64,000 bases of DNA. Source: Chloroflexota bacterium. GTDB taxonomy: Bacteria; Chloroflexota; Limnocylindria; Limnocylindrales; CSP1-4. A model generated the notes under the pieces. It saw nothing but the letters and a program-made list of their open reading frames with translations, was not told where the DNA came from and did not search any database. This document shows, in pieces, positions 8,404-18,361 of the stretch; position 1 is the stretch's first letter; each line of letters starts with the position of its first letter. The DNA lies in assembly GCA_947475545.1 (NCBI GenBank), contig CANJLL010000010.1:1-64000 (forward strand), given 5' to 3'. Position numbers and translations under genes: made by a program.

Positions 8404-9021
8404 TCAGCCCCGGGGATCGAACGTCGTCGGCTGGATCCCGCGGACGATGAGGCGAACGGCCGAGGCCACGCGGTCGGGACCCAGGCCTCCGTCCCCGCCC
8501 GCCAGGATCGTCCCGAGCGCGAACAACACCCCGAGGAGCAGGCTGGCGGCCTCGTGCGGGTCGATGTCACTGCGGATGCGCCCCAGCGCCTGCTCGGCGG
8601 CGAGGTAGGCGGCCAGCGCCTCGGGCGGGCCAGGCGGCAGGGAGGGACCCGCGGCCGTCATCGCCTGCCGGCGCTGCGCGGCGAGCTCGGGGTCGGCGGC
8701 GATCGCCACCTCGAGCGGCAGGATCTGGTCGCGCAGGCTCACGAGCTGGATGGCGGCCTCGCTCAGGTTCCCCTCGACGGTCCCCTCCCCGGCGCGGCCG
8801 GGCAGCAAGGTGACCCACGCGACGACCGCGGCGTTCGCCTCGAGGACCGCCGCGAAGAACAGGGACGCCTTGTCCGGGAAGTGGCGGTAGATGGTCCCCT
8901 CGGCCACGCCGGCCGCCTGGGCGATGGCCCGGGTGGAGGCGTGGGCGTAGCCGACTTCGCGGACGACACTGCGGGTCGCCTCGATGAGCCTCGCCCGGGT
9001 CGCGTCGCCTCGCTGGGTCAT
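8404..9021 (-). CDS. TetR-family transcriptional regulator of the adjacent ABC exporter
   Basis: A 205-residue TetR-type repressor. The N-terminal helix-turn-helix reads RARLIEATRSVVREVGYAHA, then TRAIAQAAGVAEGTIYRHFPD, the classic recognition-helix pattern, followed by a divergent ligand-binding domain. The ATG at 9021 was chosen because the DNA-binding domain begins a few residues after it. It is the last gene of a three-gene operon with an ABC permease and ATPase, and a TetR-type palindrome lies upstream of that operon (10846-10869), so autoregulation is likely. The inducing ligand is unknown. Confidence 0.88.
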   Translation of the reverse strand: MTQRGDATRARLIEATRSVVREVGYAHASTRAIAQAAGVAEGTIYRHFPDKASLFFAAVLEANAAVVAWVTLLPGRAGEGTVEGNLSEAAIQLVSLRDQILPLEVAIAADPELAAQRRQAMTAAGPSLPPGPPEALAAYLAAEQALGRIRSDIDPHEAASLLLGVLFALGTILAGGDGGLGPDRVASAVRLIVRGIQPTTFDPRG

Positions 9022-9082
9022 CCGTCTACCTCGAGCCCCGGCCGCAGCGACGCGGCCGGCGGCGATGCGGCCGGCGGCATCA

Positions 9083-9880
9083 TCAGTCGGTGACGTCCCG
9101 GCGGCCGAACACCGCGCCCGCGACGACCAGCCCAACCGTGACGTAGCCGAGGGCGAGGGCGAGGGCCGTGCCATACGAGACGGCGTCCGTGCCACCGCTG
9201 GCCACCGCCCCCAGGGTCGTGCCCAGCAGCCAATCGGACGGCACGTCCTTCAGCATCTTCACGAGGGACTCCACGACCAGCACGTAGCCGACGCCGATCG
9301 AGATCGCCACGGCCGCCGATCGCGTGAGGGTGGCGATGACGAGGCCGAGCACGCCCCAGGCACACAGGCTGAGGTAGAGGTTGACCCAGGCGGTGGCGAC
9401 CACGTCGACGAGGTCCGTCCCCCAGGTCGCGGTCGAAATGGCGGCCACGCCGGCCGCCGGCATCACGGCCAGCACGTTGACGATGGCGGCGACCGTCGTG
9501 GCGGCCGCGGTCACGATGAGCAGGGCGCCGACCTTCCCCGCGAGCAGGCGCCAGCGGCGCGGCTCGGCGGCGACCAGCAGGCGGATCAGGCCGCTGCTGT
9601 AGTCACCGGCGGTGACGACCGCCCAGAACGACAGGGTCACGACGCCGAACATGTTGGCTGCCGCGGCCAGCCCGGCCATGAGCCCGGACGGGCGCTCCAT
9701 CTCGGCGAGGGTGGGAAACGCCACGCCGGGCGCCCCGGGCGGCAGGCTTCCCCCGCCGGTCACGAAGGTGACCATGATCGTGTTGATCATCATCGCGAAC
9801 AGGGCCATCAGGCCGAACCATCCGACAAGGAGCCGAGGCTGGCGCAGACGCGTCAGCTCGCTCCGGACCGCGGCAATCAT
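9083..9880 (-). CDS. ABC-2-type transporter permease
   Basis: A 265-residue membrane protein with about six hydrophobic segments, starting MIAAVRSELTRLRQPRL and including MALFAMMINTIMVTFV, NMFGVVTLSFWAVVTAGDYSSGL and ALALGYVTVGLVVAGAVF. The YSSGLIRLL segment near the second helix is typical of ABC-2 permeases that pair with single-domain ATPases for drug, lipid or bacteriocin export. Its start overlaps the stop of the ATPase gene by one base (TGATG), indicating stoichiometric coupling. Confidence 0.85.
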   Translation of the reverse strand: MIAAVRSELTRLRQPRLLVGWFGLMALFAMMINTIMVTFVTGGGSLPPGAPGVAFPTLAEMERPSGLMAGLAAAANMFGVVTLSFWAVVTAGDYSSGLIRLLVAAEPRRWRLLAGKVGALLIVTAAATTVAAIVNVLAVMPAAGVAAISTATWGTDLVDVVATAWVNLYLSLCAWGVLGLVIATLTRSAAVAISIGVGYVLVVESLVKMLKDVPSDWLLGTTLGAVASGGTDAVSYGTALALALGYVTVGLVVAGAVFGRRDVTD

Positions 9881-10827
9881 CACGCCACCTTCCCGCTTGT
9901 GGCCGCCCGGCCGTTGGCCAGCTCTCCGTCCACGCGTCCGGTCATCTCGAGGAAGATCTCCTCCAGGTTGTCCTGGACCACGAGCAGGCGGCGGAGCGTG
10001 ACGCCGGCCGCCGTCGCGGCCCGGTTGAGGTCGGCGGCCCGCGACGCGTCCGCGGCGACCCGCAGCACGTCGTCCACCGCCGTGACAGACCATCCACCGG
10101 CACCCAGGGCGGCCTGCAGGCGGTCCGTGTCGCCCTGGTGCTCCGCCGCCACGTCGATGTGCTCGCGCGTCCGGCTCATCACCTCGGCCATGGGGCCGGA
10201 GAAGATCAGCTTGCCGAACCGGATGACGACCAGGTGGTCGCAGACCGCCTCGATCTCCGAGAGTTGGTGCGAGGACACGATCACGGTCCGGCCATTGCGC
10301 CCGAGGTCGCGCAACAGCTCGCGGATCTCCACGATCCCGGCGGGATCGAGGCCGTTCGTCGGCTCGTCGAGGATGAGGAGCTCGGGGTCGGACAGCAACG
10401 CGGCGGCGATCCCCAGCCGCTGCTTCATGCCCAGCGAGAAGCGCTTCACGGGTTCGCGGTCCCGGCCGGCCAGGCCCACCTGGGCCAGGACCGCGTCCAC
10501 CCGGGCGAGCGGCAGCCGTCGGAGGCGCGCCAGCGACACGAGGTTGGAGCGCGCGGACAGGCCCGGGATGAAGGCGGGGCTCTCGATCAGGACGCCCACC
10601 CGGGCGGCGTAGTCCCGCGGGTCGCGGACCGATGCGCCCAGCACGGAGGCCGTACCGCCCGTCGGCCGGATCAGCCCGAGGAGGAGGCGGATCAGGGTGG
10701 ATTTCCCGGAGCCATTCGGCCCGACAAGACCGATGACCCCCGCGCTGGGGAGTTCGATCGTCAGCCGGTCGAGGGCCGTGACCGACCCGAACCGGCGGGT
10801 GAGCTCCGTGGTCGTGACAACTGACAT
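9880..10827 (-). CDS. ABC exporter ATP-binding protein
   Basis: A 315-residue ATPase. Walker A is GPNGSGKST at residues 36-44; the signature is FSLGMKQR (the LSGGQ variant usual in ABC-2 exporters), Walker B is ELLILDEPTNGLDP and the switch His lies in VIVSSHQLSEIE. A C-terminal 80-residue extension follows, as in bacitracin- and lantibiotic-type exporters. It heads the exporter-TetR operon. An AGGGG ribosome site precedes the ATG. Expression is probably gated by the palindrome 19-42 bases upstream of its start. Confidence 0.9.
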   Translation of the reverse strand: MSVVTTTELTRRFGSVTALDRLTIELPSAGVIGLVGPNGSGKSTLIRLLLGLIRPTGGTASVLGASVRDPRDYAARVGVLIESPAFIPGLSARSNLVSLARLRRLPLARVDAVLAQVGLAGRDREPVKRFSLGMKQRLGIAAALLSDPELLILDEPTNGLDPAGIVEIRELLRDLGRNGRTVIVSSHQLSEIEAVCDHLVVIRFGKLIFSGPMAEVMSRTREHIDVAAEHQGDTDRLQAALGAGGWSVTAVDDVLRVAADASRAADLNRAATAAGVTLRRLLVVQDNLEEIFLEMTGRVDGELANGRAATSGKVA

Positions 10828-10845
10828 GCGATGCCCCTGCCATAT

Positions 10846-10869
10846 GTATGTGAGCGTTCGCTCACATAC
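10846..10869. promoter_or_regulatory. TetR-type operator
   Basis: Two 11-base arms, GTATGTGAGCG (10846-10856) and CGCTCACATAC (10859-10869), are perfect inverted repeats around a 2-base centre. TGAGCG-NN-CGCTCA is the usual core of AcrR/TetR-type operators. It lies immediately upstream of the exporter operon that ends with a TetR gene, at the position of the -35/-10 region, so bound repressor would block transcription. Confidence 0.85.
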
Positions 10870-10931
10870 TGCCCCAGCCGCCGGGCGCTGTCAACCGAGG
10901 GCGGTTGGCCAGGGCTCGACCACGGCGACGT

Positions 10932-10992
10932 CGCGGCGTGCGGCCGAGCCGGACCGCGGCGTGCGGCCGAGCCGGACCGCGGCGTGCGGCCG
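10932..10992. repeat. 23-bp tandem repeat, 2.65 copies
   Basis: A 23-base unit beginning CGCGGCGTGCGG and ending GAGCCGGAC is repeated exactly at 10932-10954 and 10955-10977, with a partial third copy to 10992. It is in the non-coding gap between the exporter operon and the EamA genes. Confidence 0.9.
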
Positions 10993-11151
10993 TTATCACC
11001 GAATTCCCACGTCCCGGTCATTCGGCGGCCTCGGCGGCGCCGATACCCGGGCTCCACGCTCGGGAGAAACGCCGACAGTCACCACATTCCCAGGCGACGG
11101 TCATCTGGCGACAACGGCTCACCCAATGACCAAGGGGCGGGAATCCGGTGG
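10993..11151. repeat. three copies of an ATTCCC-N7-GGTCAT repeat
   Basis: Two direct copies (10993-11028 and 11079-11111) and one inverted copy (11119-11151) share CACC, then ATTCCC, seven variable bases, then GGTCAT and a G-rich end. The second and third copies face each other and could fold into one long hairpin. Together with the 23-bp repeat this fills the 325-base gap 10870-11195, in which no gene is seen. Confidence 0.7.
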
Positions 11152-11195
11152 TCGCGCCCTGCGCGGCCCGCGCCACGGTTCGAGTGGCCCGGCCC

Positions 11196-12050
11196 CTAGA
11201 GGTAGATGACGCCGATCACCACGGCGACGCAGCCCGCCAGCAGTTGGAGCGTGATCTTCTCGACGCCGCGGAGCAGGATCGCCGAGAAGAGCAGCGTGAA
11301 GAGCGGGGCGCTGGCCGTGAGGCTGTAGACCAGGCTCACGTCGCCGCCGGACAGGCCCAGGGCCAGGGCGAGCTGCGCCATTGTCTGGAGGACGCCGGCG
11401 AGCAGGAAGAACCAGAACGCCCCGTCCACCTTCGTCTTCCGGTAGTTGCCGCGGGGCTCCCGGATGACCGTGTAGGCGAGAGCGGCAACCGCGCCGATGA
11501 TCGAGGCGGCCAGCGGGACGTCGGCCTGCTCCAGTCCGTACTTGATGAAGATGGGCCGGAACCCGTAGGAGAGCGCCGCCCCCAGGGCGTACAGCACACC
11601 CAGCGAGACCCACCCGCGCCGGCCGCTGCCGGGCGTCCACGAGACGAGGCCGGCGCCAACGACGATGGCGAGGATCGCCGCCCAGCGCACCGGGGTGATG
11701 GCCTCCTGGTAGAGGACCATGGCCAGCAGGGCCGTGAAGACCGGCGAGGCGTTGCGAATGGTGGCCGACCGGCTGGCACCCAGCAGGTCGACCGAAACGT
11801 AGTTCCAGTAGCGGCCCACGGCGCTGCCCGCCAGCCCGCCCAGGGCAAAGGCCACGATCGCCAGGGGCGTGAGGCGCTCGTACTGGGGATCCACGAACAG
11901 GCCGATCGCGATGTTCAGGGGAATCGCGACCACCAGGCTGATGATGATCCCGATCCCGGCCTGGCCCCCCCGCTGGAAGGCCATCTTCAGGACCACCGGC
12001 ACCGTCCCAAACGACAGCGCGGTCACGAGCGCCCAGGTCTTGGCGTCCAT
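11196..12050 (-). CDS. EamA/DMT-family transporter, paralogue 1
   Basis: A 284-residue membrane protein with about ten hydrophobic helices in two EamA halves; each half ends with the hallmark of this family (SPVFTALLAMVLYQEAITPVRWAA and SAPLFTLLFSAILLRGVEKITLQ). DMT/EamA transporters move amino acids, nucleotide precursors or other small metabolites, usually outward. The start at 12050 overlaps the stop of the next paralogue (TGATG). About half of its residues look shared with its neighbour, so the pair arose by duplication and may act as a heterodimer. Confidence 0.88.
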   Translation of the reverse strand: MDAKTWALVTALSFGTVPVVLKMAFQRGGQAGIGIIISLVVAIPLNIAIGLFVDPQYERLTPLAIVAFALGGLAGSAVGRYWNYVSVDLLGASRSATIRNASPVFTALLAMVLYQEAITPVRWAAILAIVVGAGLVSWTPGSGRRGWVSLGVLYALGAALSYGFRPIFIKYGLEQADVPLAASIIGAVAALAYTVIREPRGNYRKTKVDGAFWFFLLAGVLQTMAQLALALGLSGGDVSLVYSLTASAPLFTLLFSAILLRGVEKITLQLLAGCVAVVIGVIYL

Positions 12051-12919
12051 CAGAGGTAGATCACGCCGGCGACCACCAGGACGCAGCCCAGGACCAGCTG
12101 CGGGGTGATCCGTTCGACGCCGCGCAGGAAGATCGCGGTGAAGAGCAGCGTGAAGAGCGGTGCGCTGGCCGTGAGGCTGTAGACCAGGCTCACGGCCCCG
12201 CCATTGAGGCCGAAGGTCAAGGCGAGGAGCGCGACGGTCTGGGCCAGGCCCCCGATCAGGAACCAGGTGAACGCCTTGTCCACCTTGGCCCAGCCCAGGC
12301 CGGGGCGGTCCATGACCACGGCCCACGTGAGCGCGGCGAAGGCCCCGATGATGCTGCCAGCCAGCGGCGCGTCGGACTGCTCCAGGGCGAGCTTCAGGAA
12401 TAACGGGCGGATGCCGTACGACGCGGCGGCCCCAAGCGCGAACAGCACCCCCATGGCGAGCCAGCCGCGCGCGCCCTCGCCGCGCGTCCACGAGACCAGC
12501 GCCGCGCCGCCGACGATCGCGAGAATCGCCGCCCAGCGCAGGGGGGTGATCTCCTCCTGGTAGAGGAGCACGGCCAGGAACGCCGTGAGGACCGGCGAGG
12601 AGCTGCGAATGGTGGCTGCGCGCGGGGCACCCAGCAGGTTGATGGACTGGTAGATGAACCGCCGCCCGATCGCCGCGCCGGCCAGGCCACCCAGGATGAA
12701 CGCGATCCAGGCCACCGGGGTGAGCCGATCCCAGCCCGGGTTGATGAAGAAGATCAGGGCCAGGTTGAGCGGGATGGCGCTGACGAGGCCGATGACCATG
12801 CCGGCGTCGGTCTTGCCGCCCGCGCGGAAGGCCAGCTTGAGCGCGACCGGGGAGAGGCCGAAGGTGACGGCCGTGATGAGCGCCAGGATCTTCGCGTCCA
12901 TGGTCATGCCGAGATCCAC
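12050..12919 (-). CDS. EamA/DMT-family transporter, paralogue 2
   Basis: A 283-289-residue protein with the same ten-helix plan as its neighbour (SPVLTAFLAVLLYQEEITPLRW and SAPLFTLLFTAIFLRGVERITPQ). The GTG at 12919 is the longest start, but the internal ATG at 12901 gives MDAKILALITAV, matching the MDAKTWALVTAL start of paralogue 1, and is my preferred start. It is coupled to paralogue 1 by a one-base overlap. Substrate unknown. Confidence 0.86.
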   Translation of the reverse strand: MDLGMTMDAKILALITAVTFGLSPVALKLAFRAGGKTDAGMVIGLVSAIPLNLALIFFINPGWDRLTPVAWIAFILGGLAGAAIGRRFIYQSINLLGAPRAATIRSSSPVLTAFLAVLLYQEEITPLRWAAILAIVGGAALVSWTRGEGARGWLAMGVLFALGAAASYGIRPLFLKLALEQSDAPLAGSIIGAFAALTWAVVMDRPGLGWAKVDKAFTWFLIGGLAQTVALLALTFGLNGGAVSLVYSLTASAPLFTLLFTAIFLRGVERITPQLVLGCVLVVAGVIYL

Positions 12920-13100
12920 GGGTGCGCGCCCATCATGGGCGGGCGCCCCTCATGGGGTCTGGGCTGGGACGGGACGATCGGGCTGCATCGCGGGCAATGC
13001 TACGGCGCGGGGCGGGGCCCCGAGCGCCGGAAGCGCGGGTGCCGGAAGCGCGGGCGCCGCAAGGTGGCCGGGGGTCGGCCCACCCGCGGTCCTGCAGCAG

Positions 13101-13214
13101 CGGCACACCGACACGGCAGCGGCACACCGACACGGCAGCGGCACACCGACACGGCAGCGGCACACCGACACGGCAGCGGCACACCGACACGGCAGCGGCA
13201 CACCGACACGGCAG
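13101..13214. repeat. 19-bp minisatellite, six exact copies
   Basis: The unit CGGCACACCGACACGGCAG occurs six times head to tail without a mismatch. A shorter pair of GCCGGAAGCGCGG units lies at about 13027-13056. The unit is 19 bases, not a multiple of three, and the repeat lies between the stop of EamA paralogue 3 and the start of paralogue 2; I see no gene in the 324-base gap 12920-13243. Confidence 0.97.
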
Positions 13215-13243
13215 CCGCGCCACCGCACCGCGCCGCCGCGTCC

Positions 13244-14107
13244 CTACAGCAGCGCCACCCCCGCCACGATCATCGCCGCCCCCGTGAGCAGGCGAGGGGT
13301 GAGCCGCTCCACCCCGCGCAGGAAGATCGCCGTGAAGATCACCGCGAAGAGCGGGGCGCTGGAGCTCAGCGGGTAGACAAAGCTGATGTCGTCGGTGGCC
13401 AGCGCGAAGACCAGCGAGGCCATCCCGATGGCGCCCACCACCGCGGAGAACAGGAAGAGCCAGAACGACGCGTCGAAGCGCGTCATCCGGATGCCGGCCC
13501 GGTCCTCGCGCCAGGCCACGTAGATCAGCGCCGTGACCGCCCCGATGCACGAGGCCGCGAGCGGCGTCTCCGCCAGGTTGAGCCCGTACTTCACGAAGAC
13601 CGGCCGCAGCCCGTAGCCCAGCGCGGCCCCCAGCGCGTACAGAACCCCCATGCCCAGGTATTCCTTGCGCCCACTGCCGGGCACCCAGGTGACCAGGACG
13701 GCGCCCGCCACGATGGCGATGATGGCCGCCCAGCGGGCCGGGCTCACCACCTCGCCGTAGACCAGCACGGCCAGGATCGCCGTGATCATCGGGGAGATCC
13801 CGCGGATCGCCGATGACTTGGAGGCACCCAGGAGTTCCACCGAGACAAAGCTCCAGCGCCGCCCGATCGCGTTGCCCGATAGCCCGCCCAGCACGAAGGC
13901 CACGATCGCCGGGGGCGTCAGGAGGCTCCAGCGCGGGTCGATGAACGGGATCAGGCCGAAGTTGACCGCGACCGCGGCCAGCAGCTGGAGCATCAGCCCG
14001 GTCCCGGTGGTCCCGCCGCGCTGATAGGCCAGCTTGATGGTCACCGGGGCCAGCCCAAAGGTGAGCGCGGTAATGAGCGCCAGCAGGCGGGCGTCGACGT
14101 CGATCAC
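13244..14107 (-). CDS. EamA/DMT-family transporter, paralogue 3
   Basis: A 287-residue ten-helix EamA protein (SPMITAILAVLVYGEVVSPARW and SAPLFAVIFTAIFLRGVERLTPR), more diverged than paralogues 1 and 2 are from each other. The GTG start at 14107 has no Shine-Dalgarno but is preceded at exactly six bases by TAGGCT, consistent with a leaderless transcript. It lies upstream of the coupled pair, separated by the minisatellite, so all three may be one transcript. Confidence 0.87.
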   Translation of the reverse strand: MIDVDARLLALITALTFGLAPVTIKLAYQRGGTTGTGLMLQLLAAVAVNFGLIPFIDPRWSLLTPPAIVAFVLGGLSGNAIGRRWSFVSVELLGASKSSAIRGISPMITAILAVLVYGEVVSPARWAAIIAIVAGAVLVTWVPGSGRKEYLGMGVLYALGAALGYGLRPVFVKYGLNLAETPLAASCIGAVTALIYVAWREDRAGIRMTRFDASFWLFLFSAVVGAIGMASLVFALATDDISFVYPLSSSAPLFAVIFTAIFLRGVERLTPRLLTGAAMIVAGVALL

Positions 14108-14119
14108 CCGCCCAGCCTA
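14108..14119 (-). promoter_or_regulatory. leaderless -10 for EamA paralogue 3
   Basis: On the minus strand TAGGCT (14119-14114) is followed by six bases and then the GTG start. The same TANNNT-N6-start arrangement recurs at several other genes in the window. Confidence 0.5.
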
Positions 14120-14200
14120 GCGTCCGCCGACCGGCGTCGGAGGCTCGCAGCGGAGACGGCCGGGGGCCGATGGAGGCGGGCCGAGACCGCGGAGACCGGC

Positions 14201-14222
14201 GGGGCCGGTGGAGACCGGCCCC
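14201..14222 (-). terminator. hairpin downstream of tyrosine phenol-lyase
   Basis: GGGGCCGGT (14201-14209) pairs with ACCGGCCCC (14214-14222) around GGAG, ten bases beyond the stop of the leftward lyase gene. No T tract follows, so its strength as an intrinsic terminator is uncertain. Confidence 0.45.
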
Positions 14223-14232
14223 GGGCGTCGGC

Positions 14233-15714
<1,482 letters not shown>

Positions 15715-15852
15715 TCAGCCGCAGTGAGGCACAGCGTAGTCAAACCTGGCCGCCGCACAAGGGGCCGGATCGCCAGTCCCGCCGGCGCCCGGATGGGCCG
15801 CTTGGCCGTGGGAACGGGCGATCCCGCAGGTCGCCGAGTTCGGCGACCGGGC

Positions 15853-15858
15853 TATGAT
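15853..15858 (+). promoter_or_regulatory. candidate -10 (TATGAT) for hom
   Basis: TATGAT lies 96 bases upstream of the homoserine dehydrogenase start in the divergent intergenic region. No convincing -35 is seen 16-18 bases upstream. Confidence 0.35.
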
Positions 15859-15953
15859 CCAGTCGATCGCTGCGGGCGCGTCGCCGCCGGCCGTCCCCGC
15901 CCGGGGATCGTCGGACGCGGCGTGGGCCCGTCCACCATGCTGACGAGGACACC

Positions 15954-17279
15954 GTGACTGCTCTGAACGTCGGGATCATCGGCCTGGGCAACGTAGGCGG
16001 CGGGGCGCTGGAGATCCTGCGCGACAACGCCGCGTCGATCGAGGCGCGGCTGGGCTTCCCGCTCCGCGTCAGGGCCATCTGCTCGCCCTCGATCGGCACC
16101 ACCCGCGCGGCCGCCGTGCAGGGCCTGCCGGCCGACGTGATCCGGACCGCCGACTGGCGCGTCGTGGTCAATGACCCGGAGATCCAGGTGATCGCCGAGC
16201 TCGTGGGCGGGACCGGGGTCGCGGCCGAGATCATCGAGGCGGCCATCGCCGCCGGCAAGTCCGTGGTCACCGCCAACAAGGCGCTGATGGCCGTGCGCGG
16301 CGTCGAGCTTTGGGAGCAGGCGAGGGCGGCCGGCGTCAGCCTCTCCATGGAGGCCAGCGTCGCCGGCGGGATCCCCATCCACGCGGTCCTGCGCGAGGGA
16401 ATTTCCGGCGACCGGATCGACGCGCTCATCGGCATCCTGAACGGCACCTGCAACTACATCCTGACCGAGATGGAGCGCCGCGGCGACTCCTTCGAGGACG
16501 TGCTGGCCGAGGCCCAGGCGCTGGGCTACGCGGAGGCGGACCCGTCCGCCGACGTGGACGGGCTGGACGCCCGGTCCAAGCTGGCGCTGCTGGCCGGGCT
16601 GGCGTTCGGGACCCGCGTCATGCCGGACGACATCCACGTCGAGGGGATCCGGCGGATCCGGTCGATCGACTTTGCCTACGCCCATCGGCTGGGCCACACC
16701 GTCCGCCTCATCGGATCGGCCGAGCGCGATGAGCGCGGCCTGCTTCTCTCCGTCCAGCCGGCGCTGGTGCCGTCGGACGCGATCCTCGCCCACGTCCAGG
16801 GCGCCTACAACGCGGTCTGGGTCCGGGGCGCCTACGGCCAGGACACCTTCTATTACGGCCGCGGTGCCGGCCCCACCCCCACCGGCGTGGCCGTGGTCAG
16901 CGACCTGATGCGCGCCGCACGCGAGATCCGCAATGGCGGGCTGGCGCCCGCCTCGCCGTTTGCCCACATCACCCTGGTGGAGCACGCGCCGCGCTCCACC
17001 GCGGAGCAGGTCCGGCGCTGGTATCTCCGCTTCCGGGTCACGGACCAGCCCGGCATCATCGCCCGCCTGGCGTCGGTCCTCGCGGAGGCCAACATCAGCA
17101 TCGATGCGGTCCTCCAGCTGCCCGGCGAGGCCAAGGACGACCTCCCGTTCGTGATCACCCTGGAGCCCACCCCGGCCGGCCAGGTGGCTGCGGCCGTTGC
17201 GGCCATGGGACGGCTGGACTTCCTGGTTGATGCCCCGCTCGCCTTGCCGTTCGAGAGCGGGCTGGGGACCCCCCGCTGA
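15954..17279 (+). CDS. hom: homoserine dehydrogenase with C-terminal ACT domain
   Basis: A 441-residue enzyme reducing aspartate semialdehyde to homoserine with NAD(P)H, for threonine and methionine synthesis. The nucleotide fold begins VGIIGLGNVGGGALEIL (about residues 6-22). The catalytic core includes VVTANKALM (Lys, near 106) and GILNGTCNYILTEM; Asp/Lys of DGLDARSKLALLA are the substrate residues. An ACT domain occupies about 355-425 (RFRVTDQPGIIARLASVLAE), implying feedback by an amino acid, usually threonine. GAGGA precedes the GTG start. No aspartokinase or threonine gene is adjacent. Confidence 0.95.
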   Translation: MTALNVGIIGLGNVGGGALEILRDNAASIEARLGFPLRVRAICSPSIGTTRAAAVQGLPADVIRTADWRVVVNDPEIQVIAELVGGTGVAAEIIEAAIAAGKSVVTANKALMAVRGVELWEQARAAGVSLSMEASVAGGIPIHAVLREGISGDRIDALIGILNGTCNYILTEMERRGDSFEDVLAEAQALGYAEADPSADVDGLDARSKLALLAGLAFGTRVMPDDIHVEGIRRIRSIDFAYAHRLGHTVRLIGSAERDERGLLLSVQPALVPSDAILAHVQGAYNAVWVRGAYGQDTFYYGRGAGPTPTGVAVVSDLMRAAREIRNGGLAPASPFAHITLVEHAPRSTAEQVRRWYLRFRVTDQPGIIARLASVLAEANISIDAVLQLPGEAKDDLPFVITLEPTPAGQVAAAVAAMGRLDFLVDAPLALPFESGLGTPR

Positions 17280-17363
17280 CGCCGGGAACCCCCCCCCGCT
17301 GACCCTGGGCCGACCGCAGGCACCCAGCCCGGCAGGCCGGCACCGCCGAGAAGGAGTGGTGCG

Positions 17364-18350
17364 ATGAGCCCGCTGGAACCGTTGGCAGCGGACCGCCTGG
17401 CTCGCCGCTGCGACCCGACGAGCCTTGGGTTCGTGACCACCGCCGACGTCCCCGACGTGGCCGAGATCGTGGGCCAGGCCCGTGCGATGGAGGCGATCGA
17501 CTTCGCGATGTCGATGCCCGGCCAGGGCTACAACCTGCTGGTGATGGGCCCGGAGGGCAACGGCAAGTACACCGCGATCCGCCAGTACCTGGACCGTGCG
17601 GCGGCCCTGCGGCCCACCCCCGACGACTGGTGCTACGTCCACAACTTCGCGGACCCCCGCCGACCCCGCGCGCTCCGGCTCCCCGCCGGGCGAGGCCGCG
17701 CGCTCCGGGCCCGGATGGCCACCCTGGTCCGCGAGTTCGCGGTCTCCATCCCGACCGCCATGGAGAACGACGAGTACCGGACCCGTCGCCAGGCGCTGGA
17801 AGAGGCGTTCAAGAGCCACCGGGAAGGGGGCCTGGGCAACCTCCAGCAGCGGGCGCTGGAGCGCGGCATCGCCATCGCCCAGACCCCGATGGGCTATGGG
17901 ATGGCGGCGATCAAGGACGAGGCGGTCGTGGACCCCGAGGCATTCGGCAAGCTGCCGGCCGAGGAGCAGGAGCGGATCAAGGCCGTGATGGCCGAGCTGC
18001 AGACTGAGCTCGCCGCCCTCCTCGCCTCGATCCCGCGGCTGGAGCGCGAGCACCGCCGCGAGGTGCAGGCCCTCAACGAGGAGACGGTCCGGCGCGCCGT
18101 GGACCAGCTGATCACCGAGGCCCGCGGCGAGTTCGGCGACCTCGCCGCGGTGCGCGCCTTCCTCGACGAGGTCGAGGCGGACGTGGTGGCACGGGCCGGC
18201 GAGTTCCTGGCCCGCCGGGACGGCGACGAGGCCGAGGCCGGCTCCGGGCCCGCGGCTGCGTCGGGGTTGTCGCTCCCCGCCGGGCCCGCGGACGGCGTCT
18301 CCCCGTTTGGCCGCTGCCAGGTGAACCTGGTCGTGGACAACGGCGGCTGA
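17364..18350 (+). pseudogene. Lon-type (AAA_32) protease, N-terminal part before a frameshift
   Basis: The first 328 residues of an ATP-dependent Lon-family protease of the LonB/AAA_32 type. The ATP site GPEGNGKYT is at 62-70, followed by the long coiled-coil insert (about 120-290). The frame stops at TGA 18348-18350 within VDNGG, the point where relatives continue LxxAPVVYEDLPTH. That continuation is present one frame over (see next entry), so a single missing base near 18340-18350 breaks the gene. No slippery sequence is visible, so programmed frameshifting is unlikely; either a real mutation or a sequencing error. AAGGAG supports the start. Confidence 0.85.
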
Positions 18351-18361
18351 CCTGCGCCCCG

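Noticed and set aside
13101-13214. CRISPR array
   Set aside because: The six 19-bp units are directly adjacent with no spacers, and no cas gene is present.
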